Positions 20,929 to 31,024 of a stretch of 64,000 nt of DNA are shown one piece after another. Position numbers and translations under genes: made by a program. Under the pieces are notes generated by a model. That model was not told the origin of the DNA. It did no database searches and saw only the letters and a program-made list of their open reading frames with translations. The DNA lies in assembly GCF_024586455.1 (NCBI RefSeq), contig NW_026089624.1, forward strand, positions 12,305,341 through 12,369,340, given 5' to 3'. This DNA is from Bactrocera neohumeralis. Its lineage: Eukaryota > Arthropoda > Insecta > Diptera > Tephritidae. How positions within the stretch are numbered: position 1 is the first letter of the stretch; each line of letters starts with the position of its first letter.

Positions 20929-22677
20929 ATGTTCACAGCTGTTTACATAAACCATCCGAAATTATCAAATGCTCAAAAGTTGTATCACCTCAGATACAAA
21001 ACAAAAGGACAAGCAGGCGTCATCGTAAAACAGTTCGCATTAAATGACGACAATTTCCATTTGGCTTGGGAAGCTCTGAGATCAAGGTACGAAAACGAAC
21101 GAATACTGGTAGATAAGCAAATAACGATATTAATGAACTTGCCCAAAATTCAAAAGGAGACAAGTGAAGAATATATGAAACTTCAATCCACTGTTTCCAA
21201 CTGTTTGTCGGTTTTAGCGACACAAAATATTCCCACAGACAATTGGGACCCAATTCTGATAAATATATGCACCGCCGCATTATCAGAAAAATCGTTATTG
21301 CTATGGGAACAATCTCTCTCATCAAGGAAAAAATGCCCCACGTGGCAGCAAATGCAAGATTTCCTAACTACCCAGTATGAAATCGCAGAAAGAATTGACA
21401 AAAAGATAACTAAACCAAAAGGTATTTCCCATGACCTTAATAGAAGCTTCCAAAGATCCCAAGCCAGTAGCAACAACAATTCAAATAGAAGCTTCTTCAA
21501 AAATCAAACGTTCACATCTGAACAATACAAACAAACGTCATGCGAATTGTGCACAGGGGGACATAAACTTAAATCTTGCGAAAAATTTAAGAAATTAAAT
21601 ATAATTGACCGAAACAATTTTGTAAAGTCAAAAAGACTTTGCACAAACTGCTTATCACATGCACACATGCTTAAAGATTGTGAAAGCAAATTTAATTGCG
21701 TTTATTGCCATAAACGACATCATTCGATGTTACACATTACCAATTTTTCCAGCTCACCCCCAAACAGCGCAAACATAAAAAGAGCAACAGGTTTAGTTGC
21801 AACAACAAATTCAGAAAACAGCCAAGAAGCACCATGCTGCTCAAAGGCGTTAAAAACCCAAACGCTACATAGCGAAAGCAACAGTAGAGTATTACTACCT
21901 ACAGCAGTCGTCTCCATCGAACACCGAGGAGAGCTGTTTAAACTCAGAGCCCTAATAGACCAAGGATCACAACGATCTTTCATAGCGTCTCGGGCACAAA
22001 ACAGGCTACAGTTGCCAACAAAACTGGCCAATTTTGAAATCACGGGAATGGGCGGAAGAGTTGTTCAAAACTCAAATAAAATCTGCCCCATTACCCTCTT
22101 TTCCCCCAAAGCGGATAAGCGCATACAAGCAGAAGCTATTGTCTTACCGCAATTAACAAACATGCTTCCAAGCTATCATATAAATAGCAAGCATTGGCAA
22201 AAGGTTTCACACCTTAAATTAGCAGACCCCAACTGCAACACTCCCGCTCAAATAGATCTTCTATTAGGCAGCGATCTCATACCACAGATAATACTCGAAG
22301 GTATTGAGAAAATTACAAAAACACTTCTGGCGCAAAATACCATTTTCGGATGGGTCCTAAGTGGACTAGTTGCGGAACCAGTTGCCACGATGACAACTCA
22401 AGTTGAGGAAATCTCCAACGAATACCTCAATTCGCAATTAAGAAAATTTTGGGAGTTAGAAGAACTCCCCCCCGTATCAATCACAACCCCTGAAGATCGA
22501 TATTGTGAGAATTTTTACAAAACCACAACTACTCGATCGGATGATGGCCGGTACGTCGTACGACTACCACTAAAGCCAGAATTTCCCCGCACACTCGCCT
22601 TAGGTCATTCCCGCACCTCTGCTATCAAACAGTTTTTAAGTATGGAAAAAAACCTACAAAAAAAAAAGGCGAGCTGA
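20929..22677 (+). CDS. BEL/Pao Gag-protease region
   Basis: The ORF of 582 codons covers the DUF1759-type Gag (KLSNAQKLYHLRYKTKG near its start), a zinc-knuckle region at about residues 204-270 (CELCTGGHKLKSC, CTNCLSHAHMLKDC, CVYCHKRHHSMLH), and an aspartic protease near residue 344 (ALIDQGSQRSFI; the active-site triad is read DQG where DTG or DSG is usual). It also covers a conserved IDLLLGSDL...GWVLSG block and the start of the linker to RT. Homology extends upstream of the first Met, so the true N-terminus is not this ATG. The frame ends in a run of ten A at 22659-22668, and pol continues in the -1 frame. Role: capsid assembly, RNA binding and polyprotein cleavage in the particle. Confidence 0.85.
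   Translation: MFTAVYINHPKLSNAQKLYHLRYKTKGQAGVIVKQFALNDDNFHLAWEALRSRYENERILVDKQITILMNLPKIQKETSEEYMKLQSTVSNCLSVLATQNIPTDNWDPILINICTAALSEKSLLLWEQSLSSRKKCPTWQQMQDFLTTQYEIAERIDKKITKPKGISHDLNRSFQRSQASSNNNSNRSFFKNQTFTSEQYKQTSCELCTGGHKLKSCEKFKKLNIIDRNNFVKSKRLCTNCLSHAHMLKDCESKFNCVYCHKRHHSMLHITNFSSSPPNSANIKRATGLVATTNSENSQEAPCCSKALKTQTLHSESNSRVLLPTAVVSIEHRGELFKLRALIDQGSQRSFIASRAQNRLQLPTKLANFEITGMGGRVVQNSNKICPITLFSPKADKRIQAEAIVLPQLTNMLPSYHINSKHWQKVSHLKLADPNCNTPAQIDLLLGSDLIPQIILEGIEKITKTLLAQNTIFGWVLSGLVAEPVATMTTQVEEISNEYLNSQLRKFWELEELPPVSITTPEDRYCENFYKTTTTRSDDGRYVVRLPLKPEFPRTLALGHSRTSAIKQFLSMEKNLQKKKAS
22655..22672 (+). other. Frame break between gag-pro and pol in a run of ten A
   Basis: After CTAC comes A10 and then GGCGAGC. 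Upstream codons read one frame (ending in TGA at 22675-22677) while downstream pol needs -1 (or +2). BEL/Pao polyproteins are usually one ORF, so a one-base loss in the A run is likeliest, but an A-run -1 slip cannot be excluded. Confidence 0.7.
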
Positions 22678-22724
22678 AACCAGAATATGATAGAGTCGTA
22701 GAAGAATACCTCCATTTAAACCAT

Positions 22725-25700
22725 ATGGAGGAAGTCAGCGCTGGCGAAAAAATCATACAAAGTAAATACTACTCATTTTACTTGCCACATCATGCAGTAG
22801 TAAAGCCAGATAAAAAAACAACTAAAGTAAGAGTTGTCTTCAACGCCTCAAGATCCACTAGCTCGGGGAATTCCCTAAACGATATCCTGTTTACGGGACC
22901 CACGCTCCAACCTGACTTAATGCTACTTATTTTAAACTGGCGTATATTCAAATACGTATTCAACGGGGACGTCGAGAAAATGTATAGACAAATAGTCGTA
23001 CATAAAGACGATCAAGATTTTCAAAGAATTATTTTCAGAAAATCCCCCACCAGTCCACTACGCGACTTTAAGTTAAAAACAGTTACCTTTGGCGTCAACT
23101 GTGCCCCATACTTAGCCATTCGGACACTGCACGAATTGGCAGAAAACACCAAGTCAGAACTCCCTCTGGCAACCCAGGTGTTAAAAACGCAAACGTATGT
23201 TGACGACATTTTGTCTGGAAGTCACAGTCTTCCACAAGCATACGAATCCTTATCACAGGTTATAAGAGCCCTTAAAACCGCAGGGTTTCCATTAAAAAAG
23301 ATTACGGCAAATCACCCAAATATATTAAAAAACATACCAAAAGAAAATTTGTTGGACACTAATTTCCTTGTTTTCGAAAAGGAAAGTACAACAAAAACTC
23401 TGGGCATCCAATGGAATGCGATATCGGACCAGTTCTCATACACAACTGAGTCCATATCCGCTTTATCCGCCATTACAAAACGCCAAATTCTCTCCTCTGT
23501 GGCAAAACTTTTTGACCCCGCAGGATGGCTATCGCCAATTATGATACAAGCCAAAATCCTGATACAAGAATTATGGCTAGATGGGACCGACTGGGACGAA
23601 CAAGTAAAACCACTTCGTTTAGAAAAGTGGTCACAGTTCACGAGCAATCTAAACGATATCTCACAGATACAAATCCCACGGTGGGTAAACTATTCCCCCG
23701 AACACAAAGTCGAATTACACGGCTTCTGTGACGCCTCTGAGAAGGCATACTGTGCCACTTTATATGTGCGCACACAAAGCGATAACGCGACCACAAGCCA
23801 CTTATTAGTAGCTAAAGCTAAGGTGGCTCCTCTAAAAACGCTAAGTCTACCTCGACTTGAGCTCTGTGGCGCCCTACTACTCGCAAAATTGGTTTCCATG
23901 GTGCAGACCCACTTAAACATGAAGAAATACAGATTGCATCTCTGGTCCGATTCTGAAATCGTTCTAGCCTGGTTGGAAAAACCACCACACGCATGGAAAA
24001 CGTACATTTCTAATCGTACGTCACAAATACTTGACCTAGTGGGGTCAGCCACTTGGCGACACGTAGCCAGTGCTGACAATCCTGCCGATTTAGGTACAAG
24101 AGGGTGCAAGCCGCTGCACCTTGCCACCACCACCCTCTGGTGGAATGGTCCCCGATGGTTAACAGAATCTCCCGATTCTTGGCCAAAATCGCCCATGCGC
24201 AATATAATTGCCCCAGAAAGTCGAAAAATCGACTGCTTTCACGCAACATTGGATGATAATGACATCCTTGAGCGATTTTCATCGTTCCCTCGTGCCCTTC
24301 GAGTTATCGCCTACATGCTAAAGTTCGTAGAGCGACTCAAAAATAAAATTAAGGGAATTCACCCAGAATTTAACCAGTGCGATACGTTAACGCACCTAGA
24401 ACTCCAAAAGGCAAAGGTTGCACTAATCGCATCCACTCAAATGCGCTACTTCAGCCGCGATATCTCATTATTAAGAGAATCAAAACCCATTGATAAAAGG
24501 AGTTCAATCTTGGTTCTTAACCCATTCTTGGACACGAAAGGTCTGCTTCGTGCGAATGGTAGGCTTGCTAACTCAAGCCTGACGTACAACGAACGCCACC
24601 CTCTAATTATAGCAGAGAAATCCCAACTTGCCACATTACTCCTCAATTATATCCACTTACTCATGCTTCACGCTGAACATCGCCTAATGCAGCATATAGT
24701 CCGTCAAGAGTTCTATATTCCCCGTCTTAAGCCCCAAATAAAAAAATGCATTTTCATGTGCAAGATCTGCACTATGCACAAGCAAAAGTTACGAACACAG
24801 ATTATGGCAGCACTTCCACCGGAACGCTGCAACTTCGCTCTGCCTTTCACAGTTACAGGTGTCGACTTTGCTGGGCCTTTTCAGATAAAGGCGTCCATGC
24901 TAAGGTCCCCCACTCTAATGAAAGGCTATGTGGCTGTCTTTGTCTGTTTTACGACAAAAGCAGTGCACCTAGAGCTGTGTACGAATCTGACAAAGGAGGC
25001 TTTTCTCGCGGCATTCGCTCGCTTCGTCGGACGACGCGGCTTCCCATCAAAACTGATGAGCGACAATGGTAAAACCTTCATTGGAGCCCAAAGAGCCACT
25101 GAAAAGGAGTTTGTGGAATTTATCAAACAAGTCTCACCAGAGATTGTACAAAGGTATGCTCCCCAAGGTGTCAACTGGCAATTTATCCCCCCAAGCGCTC
25201 CTCATATGGGTGGTTTATGGGAATCAGCTGTAAAAAGCTTTAAATCCCACTTCAAAAAAGTAGCTGGAAACTACAAATTTAATTATGAACAGTTCACCAC
25301 ACTGTTAGTGCGAATTGAAGCCGTTCTCAATTCACGGCCACTCACAACCCTCTCGCAAGATCCCTCTGACTTTACAGCCCTCACACCAGGGCATTTTCTC
25401 AAAGGAGCACCCATTCTGGCCACACCTGAGCCAGGCGTGGGGTCGCTATCCTTATTAAATCAATGGGAGAGAATAAAAATTCTCCATCACGATTTCAGCC
25501 GCCGATGGAAGGAAGAATATATAAAGGACCTTCATAAAAGGTACAGGTGGAAGAGTCCAGAAAAGGCGCCAAAGCTAGGAGATTGTGTCATCATCCATGA
25601 TGATTGTCTACCCCCTACAGAATGGCGGCTTGGCCGCATAGAAAAACTACACTACGGTTCCGACGGTCATGTACGAGTCGTTGATCTCCGCACTCAAAGC

Positions 25701-25805
25701 GGTATATTAACAAGACCGCTCGTGAAACTATGTTTTCTACCACACATTGACGAAACCGCAAATAACGAAAAAACCGCCGATACTACCGTAACGCAATTAA
25801 AATAA
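22725..25805 (+). CDS. BEL/Pao Pol: reverse transcriptase, RNase H, integrase
   Basis: The 1026 codons are open throughout. RT starts before the first Met; visible blocks are YLPHHAVVKPDKKTTKVRVV, FNASRSTSSG and the active site TYVDDILSG near residue 158. RNase H begins with HGFCDASEKAYCATLYV near residue 328, with LWSDSEIVLAWL further on. Integrase has an HHCC finger (HAEHRLMQHIV, then CKICTMHKQK, residues about 645-690) and a catalytic core with GVDFAGPF, LMSDNGKTF and MGGLWESAVKS, i.e. D, D and E. A DUF5641-like C-terminus follows (WKRIK-type block, then RWKSPEKAPKLGD). All catalytic residues I can name are present, so pol looks functional apart from the upstream frame break. Confidence 0.92.
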   Translation: MEEVSAGEKIIQSKYYSFYLPHHAVVKPDKKTTKVRVVFNASRSTSSGNSLNDILFTGPTLQPDLMLLILNWRIFKYVFNGDVEKMYRQIVVHKDDQDFQRIIFRKSPTSPLRDFKLKTVTFGVNCAPYLAIRTLHELAENTKSELPLATQVLKTQTYVDDILSGSHSLPQAYESLSQVIRALKTAGFPLKKITANHPNILKNIPKENLLDTNFLVFEKESTTKTLGIQWNAISDQFSYTTESISALSAITKRQILSSVAKLFDPAGWLSPIMIQAKILIQELWLDGTDWDEQVKPLRLEKWSQFTSNLNDISQIQIPRWVNYSPEHKVELHGFCDASEKAYCATLYVRTQSDNATTSHLLVAKAKVAPLKTLSLPRLELCGALLLAKLVSMVQTHLNMKKYRLHLWSDSEIVLAWLEKPPHAWKTYISNRTSQILDLVGSATWRHVASADNPADLGTRGCKPLHLATTTLWWNGPRWLTESPDSWPKSPMRNIIAPESRKIDCFHATLDDNDILERFSSFPRALRVIAYMLKFVERLKNKIKGIHPEFNQCDTLTHLELQKAKVALIASTQMRYFSRDISLLRESKPIDKRSSILVLNPFLDTKGLLRANGRLANSSLTYNERHPLIIAEKSQLATLLLNYIHLLMLHAEHRLMQHIVRQEFYIPRLKPQIKKCIFMCKICTMHKQKLRTQIMAALPPERCNFALPFTVTGVDFAGPFQIKASMLRSPTLMKGYVAVFVCFTTKAVHLELCTNLTKEAFLAAFARFVGRRGFPSKLMSDNGKTFIGAQRATEKEFVEFIKQVSPEIVQRYAPQGVNWQFIPPSAPHMGGLWESAVKSFKSHFKKVAGNYKFNYEQFTTLLVRIEAVLNSRPLTTLSQDPSDFTALTPGHFLKGAPILATPEPGVGSLSLLNQWERIKILHHDFSRRWKEEYIKDLHKRYRWKSPEKAPKLGDCVIIHDDCLPPTEWRLGRIEKLHYGSDGHVRVVDLRTQSGILTRPLVKLCFLPHIDETANNEKTADTTVTQLK

Positions 25806-25868
25806 CCAAATAAATCACGACGTAATAACCCGCAAGTAAAAAACTCGTTTAAACTAATACGATAACTA

Positions 25869-26576
25869 ATGCAATGGTCGATCTACGTGACGACCCTTTC
25901 ATGCCACGTAACGTGGCACAATTGCCATATACATTTAATGACACCCATTTATAACCATATTACTCCTCCCACACAGATTACCATGGATGTGGATATGCCA
26001 ACTGTGCCAACGCCAACGGTGAGGTCAACCATCACCGTGCCGCGCCCTGTGGCAACTCCAGCGCCTCGAACTCCAGCGGCCACCACCACTGCAATTGCAC
26101 CTCGTAGCGGCACGCGACCACTACCACCGTCCGCAGCACCCGTAGGGGAACCTCAGCGCAGCCGATGTCCCCTGTGTCGGCGCCCACACCGGCTACAACA
26201 CTGTAGCATTTTTCGAAGCATGCAGCCCATGCAGCGGCAGAAAGTAGCTCAGGCTCACGGGCATTGCCTAAACTGCTTGGCAACGGTACACACCACCCAG
26301 GAGTGTACATCGATCACCCTGTGCCAACTGTGCAATAGGCCGCACCATACCATGCTGCACCGCACCCCAAAACGGCCCGTAGGACGACGGCTCGCCACGA
26401 GCCGATCACAGCAGCCCAGTCGGCACCGAAGGCTAATTGCCCCACCATCTTCCAGACCGAGGAGAATTGAACCATCTCCGCCGCGGCCTCGTCGGCAGCC
26501 TCGTACACCACGCCGCTCCACTGGCCTTAGCAGCGTTGTTGCCACGCTGCAGCAACTACAGCGACTGCTAGGCTAA
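25869..26576 (+). CDS. Third ORF of the BEL/Pao element: zinc-knuckle, Pro/Arg-rich protein
   Basis: This 235-codon ORF lies between pol and the purine tract, where other elements carry env or nothing. Residues about 98-165 hold CPLCRRPHRLQHC, CLNCLATVHTTQEC and CQLCNRPHHTMLH, the same order and spacing as the Gag knuckles of this element (CELCTGGHKLKSC, CTNCLSHAHMLKDC, CVYCHKRHHSMLH). The flanks are Pro/Thr/Ala-rich (residues 30-90) and Arg/Pro-rich (170-225), and base composition is clearly more GC-rich than gag and pol. There is no signal peptide or membrane segment, so it is not an envelope gene. I infer an RNA- or DNA-binding accessory protein, probably derived from a Gag knuckle region. 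The start could also be the Met at about 25983 (MDVDMPTVP). Confidence 0.75.
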   Translation: MQWSIYVTTLSCHVTWHNCHIHLMTPIYNHITPPTQITMDVDMPTVPTPTVRSTITVPRPVATPAPRTPAATTTAIAPRSGTRPLPPSAAPVGEPQRSRCPLCRRPHRLQHCSIFRSMQPMQRQKVAQAHGHCLNCLATVHTTQECTSITLCQLCNRPHHTMLHRTPKRPVGRRLATSRSQQPSRHRRLIAPPSSRPRRIEPSPPRPRRQPRTPRRSTGLSSVVATLQQLQRLLG

Positions 26577-26581
26577 TATTC

Positions 26582-26598
26582 GCCTAGGGGGGCCGGGA
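26582..26598 (+). promoter_or_regulatory. Polypurine tract of the BEL/Pao element
   Basis: AGGGGGGCCGGGA immediately precedes the 3' LTR start (TGGCTAG at 26599). Its position is right for plus-strand priming. The tract is interrupted by CC. Confidence 0.55.
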
Positions 26599-26936
26599 TG
26601 GCTAGATGAGTTAGCTCTCTCTTCTGAACACCAGACACTGAACAACCACACGACAACACACCACACTAACGCGATCCACAAACAATCAAAACCGACCGCT
26701 CCCGAAGACGACCTTCCCTTTTTACATCGATCGCACCGAGCAAACGTCCGTCGCAGCATCATCTTTTCTTTCTTTTCATTACTACCTTTGTACGTTAATC
26801 TATTCCGCATCCGAAATATATTTCGCGGTAACAGAAACCCAAAATCGAGTGTCTATTTTATTAAACATTTGCCGGTTAGATAAAGTGTTGAGTGCCGAGG
26901 TAAGTGGTGAAAGAAAGGTGCAGAATAAACAAGCTC
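26599..26936 (+). repeat. BEL/Pao 3' LTR (333 bp) and AGCTC duplication
   Basis: It starts TGGCTAGATGAG and ends GCAGAATAAACA at 26931, followed by AGCTC (26932-26936). It is shorter than the 5' LTR by 86 bases, mostly one block after GCGATCCACA. Confidence 0.88.
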
Positions 26937-28049
26937 TATTTATGTTTGTAACTTTTTTCAGTGGCCCTGAAATACTATTTACTTGAAGAACCCTGTGACA
27001 GAGCAATCGAAAGTTTGAACAGCAGAATTCAAAAAAGCCTCAAAAAATATGCAACTAAAATCATTACAAATACATTACCTTAAAGGGAGTAGAAACTAGC
27101 CTCGAAATCCTTTATTAAAACTTTTGATGATGGGAAGTCAAAAATCAGATGCTCATTATCAGACAGAGCCTACATTAACATTGGGCGTCACTTCTATTAA
27201 ATGTTAAATTTGAACCGATGAGAACTAATTCTTTAGGATTTTTTACTTCCCAATTTGATGTGCCCTAAAAGTGGGATTTTTAGGTTTGTCGAATTACAAC
27301 TAAAACTGGTGTCGTCCCCTTATTTCTAAGATAATGATATCCGACCCTCCACTTCACTTTCTCCACCTATACCAAGTACACAGAATTTTGCCCGTTTTGT
27401 TTTAATTTATGTATATTGCATCGGCATTATTTTATCGACTATACCTTCCCACACCCCAATATGGTAAATATAGTATTTTTGTAAGATGTTAAATGTTGGG
27501 TATTACGTAAAATGTGACTAAAACTTAGTTAGCCTTTAAAATACATTTTAGATTAATATTATACGTATATTACACCACGTACGTCTGTATTCCATTCACG
27601 GGCACGATTCCGATTATTTTGTCGGTCGGGGATTGAAAACGATTTTCGGTATAAATACGGTATGTGCTGATAGGGGAGCTAATGTTTCTAACACTTATAG
27701 TTTTAAAAGTATTCGCCTTTAAAAATTCAAAAGTTTGTATAAGTGACTCATGGTATTTCTTAATGTTTAATTTTTTCACATTTTTCACATCGCATGTCAC
27801 TTTCAACATTGAAATAAGCTCACATTTCACTTTTATTGCGTTTAATTTTTGCTATATTTACACTCATAGCTGGAAAGGTTACAGTGTTTGCAATTATGAG
27901 GAAAACGAGCGTTGCTACAATTTAAAAACCAAATATGAAAGACTTTTCAACGACAGCGTATCCTTTGTTTGTACTTTCGCGTGAATCCTTTCTCTTTATT
28001 AACTTAAAAAAAAAAATGTTCCAACATTTTTTACACTTTAATTGAGTAT
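26937..28049. other. Intronic AT-rich sequence, no recognisable gene
   Basis: Small ORFs (27570-27830 -, 27664-27984 +) overlap each other and show no family signature. I regard this as intron of the inferred host gene. Confidence 0.4.
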
Positions 28050-28310
28050 GTGATGTACTCCTTACTGCGTTGGCGGCCTTCGGACGAGCTCCAAAAAAAT
28101 AACCCTGGTCCAATCAACACCCGGGGAGACTGAAGTATTTTCGCGTAGCACTCCTTTTTGCGTTGGCGACCTTCGGCCGAGCTCTAAAAAATAATACTGG
28201 AGTGGCTGAAGTACTTTCGCGTAATACTCCTTTCAGCGTTGGCCGGCATTGGCTGCGTTTTAAGAAAATAACTCTGATCCAGCCAATACCCGTGGTATTT
28301 TATTATTTTA
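28050..28310. repeat. Degenerate tandem repeat with GGCCTTCGG palindromes
   Basis: Three related units begin with ACTCCTT at about 28057, 28150 and 28226 (spacing 93 and 76). Each continues GCGTTGGC, a GGCCTTCGGMC-like palindrome, GAGCTC-like text, an A run, then AATAAC(C/T)CTGGTCCA. TTTCGCGTA precedes units two and three. Confidence 0.75.
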
Positions 28311-28519
28311 TTATGTAATATAATTACATATTTTTTATTTGCTTATTAAACTGAAATAAGTAAATATCCATATGCATGGAAAGAGTGTTTATACTCATTT
28401 AAATTTGATATACATACAATCTATAGGAACTTTTTTATTAGAACTATGATTGCTAAGTAAAGAAAGACGAATTTCAGCGAATTGCTCATATGTATTTGCT
28501 TATTAATGATATTGATATC

Positions 28520-29325
28520 ATCGGCCTCAATACCCGCGCCGTTAGTTCTGCTTTCTCCAGATTGGACAAGGAAGCAAAGCAAATGGGTCTAGTAGTGAAC
28601 GAGGGCAAGACGAAATATCTCCTGTCATCAAACAAACAGTCGTCGCATTCTTGGCTCTCACGTCACTGTTGGCAGTCATAACTTTGAAGTTGTAGATAGC
28701 TTCGTATATTTGGGAACCAGCGTAAACACCACCAACAATGTCAGCCTGGAAACCTAATGCAGGATAACTTTTGCCAACAGGTGCTACTTCGGACTGAGTA
28801 GGCAATTGAAAAGTAAAGTCCTCTCTCGACGAACAAAAACCAAACTCTATAAGTCACTCATAATTCCCGTCCTGCTATATGTTGCAGAGGCTTGGACGAT
28901 GACAGCAACTGATGAGTCGACGTTGAGAGTTTTCGAGAGAAAAGTTCTGCGAAAGATTTATGGTCCTTTGCGCATTGGCCACGTCGAATATCGCATTCGA
29001 TGGAACGATGAGCTGTACGAGATATACTCGTATGACGACATTAACATAGTTCAGCGAATTAAAAGACAGCGGCTACGCTGGCTAGGACTTGTCCGAATGG
29101 ACGAAAACACTCCAGCTCTAAAAGTATTCGACGCAGTACCCACCAGGGGAAGCAGAGGAAGAGGAAGACCTCCACTCCGTTGGAAGGACCAAGTGGAGAA
29201 GGGCCTGGCTACGCTTTGAATATCCAAATGGCGCCACGTAGCGAAAAGAAGAAACGACTGGCGCGCTGTTGTTAACTCAGCTATAATCGCGTAAGTGGTG
29301 CCAACGCCAATTAAGAAGAACAGTT
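28520..29325 (+). mobile_element. RTE-clade LINE 3' fragment (copy F)
   Basis: Plus-strand RT C-terminus: RAVSSAFSRLDKEAKQMGL, then (after a frame change near 28660) VDSFVYLG-like text and a long open piece at 28806-29219 (RTKTKLYKSLIIPVLLYVAE; ESTLRVFERKVLRKIYGPL; RIKRQRLRWLGL; RPPLRWKDQVEKGLATL). The 5' part is missing. It is the best preserved RT tail of the family in this window, with a stop at 29217-29219 where related copies read through. Confidence 0.78.
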
Positions 29326-30430
29326 GGTTATTACCATATGACAGCGCTCGATTTCCATCCTTAAATGCCTACTTTAGCTTCGTCGAGCCAACCAAAGACA
29401 CGCCTGCCAAAAAAAAAAAATAACGGCGTTGATGAGTCATAGCAGCGATCAGCTGAAATGCAAATTAAACAAACGCTGTCAGCGGAAGCAGCAGTAAACA
29501 GCAATCAGGTAACAACAAATGCGCCGACAGCAACCAGCCTGCAGGTACCAGCAAGCACCCGGACAGTGAAGGAAAACAAAACGCAAGGTGAGAATATATC
29601 AAGCAAAAAAGGACCATATGTTCAGACTGGTATTGATCGCTACATAAATGTAAAAAGGAAATCGAGTCCAATTAAATCAGCGGCCAATACCAAAAAAATT
29701 CAACCAGACACGTAAAAAGCCAGAAATTCTTAATGGCAACATATTTGCCTTTCTGAGCAAGTACACCACAATCGTGAATGACAAATGTCTCGTAAACTAA
29801 GTGTTTACCTATAATCCTATATATTTTTTAATCTGAGACTTCCTCTTTCAGACGGTACCTTCAGATCGCGGCGCCCAAGAAATTGGGAATTTTGCCCTAT
29901 AACTGAATTCATATTCAGATTTTTTATCTATTTAGGTATTGCGCCTACCTTAAAATACTCGTATACCTAGTTACACCTGGACATAGCCCTAAATACTTAT
30001 TCAATATAAATTGTCTGATACCTGAAATATATATGTACATATGTAAATATGAGTGTAAATTTTCTGCTCCGCCTTTACTTAGAACTTAGCCGTTCCTTAC
30101 GTGTTTACATTAGGCAAGCATTCAGCAGGGGTTTGGTAATGTCCTTATCCCTCATCGAGACCCTCGGGTCTGGCCAGGCATATTTTGTTTTTAAATGTTA
30201 TTTTAATATATTTAGAGTGTAGTGTCTATAGGATTCAGAACAAAAATGCAAGGAAAGGACGAAAAAAGAATATTATAATATTACATCTTAGTGCACCAAT
30301 GGTGCTTGCCTTGTATGAAAATATATGAACTTTGGTATGTTTCTATCACTTCGCACGGTTGATTTATCTGTTTTCATGTTCGTTACATGTCCAAATTGGT
30401 TTGTATGTTTATCTGGGTCAAATACTTTAG
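29326..30430. other. Unassigned intronic stretch
   Basis: An 85-residue ORF (29458-29715 +, starting MQIKQTLSAEAAVNSNQ, with GPYVQTGIDRYINVKRK) looks coding-like in composition. It could be the N-terminal end of a LINE Gag-like ORF, but I do not recognise it with any certainty. The rest shows nothing clear. Confidence 0.35.
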
Positions 30431-30439
30431 CCGCTAGAG

Positions 30440-30740
30440 CGATTTAAAGGTTAAAAAAAATGTAATTTTTCTCAAAATGTTACATTTTTTGGGAACGCTA
30501 TGACCACGCCCCTGGTAGAGATAGAGGGGAGGTTGAAGGCTTTCCTGAAAGCCCCAGGGGTGAACTAACTCGCAAAATATTTTTGATTCCCCCCGGCCCC
30601 ATACCGCCCCAACTGTAGTGAAACAAAAGGACATGGTGAAAGCCCATTTTCGCCTACCGCCACGCCCCCGGTGGGGCCTTGGGAGCGAATTATACATTTC
30701 ATGTTACATTTTTTGTGAACGCTATTGCCACGCCAAGCGT
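30440..30740. repeat. Local direct repeat (ATGTTACATTTTTTG...AACGCTAT)
   Basis: The phrase ATGTTACATTTTTTG(G/T)GAACGCTAT, followed by GACCACGCC or TGCCACGCC, occurs at about 30477 and 30700. A GC-rich block lies between (CCCCCGGCCCCATACCGCCC). Probably part of an unclassified dispersed element. Confidence 0.5.
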
Positions 30741-31024
30741 GAACAAGGCAGTCAATTTGATTTCAACCAAATCGAGAGGTAAGAAATTTCAAAAATGTAT
30801 CTATATTGTACATATATGAGCGTAAATACAACACGTATTTCCATACAAATGTATGTAAGCACCACTTGGCCTAGCCAAGCACCATTGGTCTCGACTAAGT
30901 GTATCAGACCGTTGGTCTCGACCAGGGTTATGTATGTGAATCTAATTTTGTGACAAAATTCTAAATAATTGCTACAAATCCAAAACATCGAACATCATAA
31001 CATTATGTTTTTTATTTTGCTTAC

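Larger units (their letters stand above)
19845..26931 (+). mobile_element. BEL/Pao LTR retrotransposon, full length (7.1 kb)
   Basis: It has a 5' LTR (19845-20263), a tRNA-Tyr-type primer site, gag-pro (20929-22677), pol (22725-25805), an additional zinc-knuckle ORF (25869-26576), a purine tract and a 3' LTR (26599-26931), flanked by the 5-bp duplication AGCTC. The order protease, RT, RNase H, integrase and the YVDD active site are of BEL/Pao type. LTRs begin TGGCTAGATG and end in AACA. The LTRs differ by an 86-base length difference and several substitutions, so it is not a very recent insertion. It lies in what I infer to be an intron of the minus-strand host gene, in the opposite orientation. 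Confidence 0.92.

Noticed and set aside
25869..26576. An env gene in the BEL/Pao element
   Set aside because: No signal peptide, membrane segment or furin-type site; Cys/His spacing is that of zinc knuckles.
27570..27984. Overlapping ORFs of 86 and 106 codons on opposite strands
   Set aside because: Mutually antisense, AT-rich, and no splice or family evidence favours either.
28050..28310. A CRISPR array
   Set aside because: Units are degenerate, spacing is irregular (93 and 76), and the context is an insect intron.
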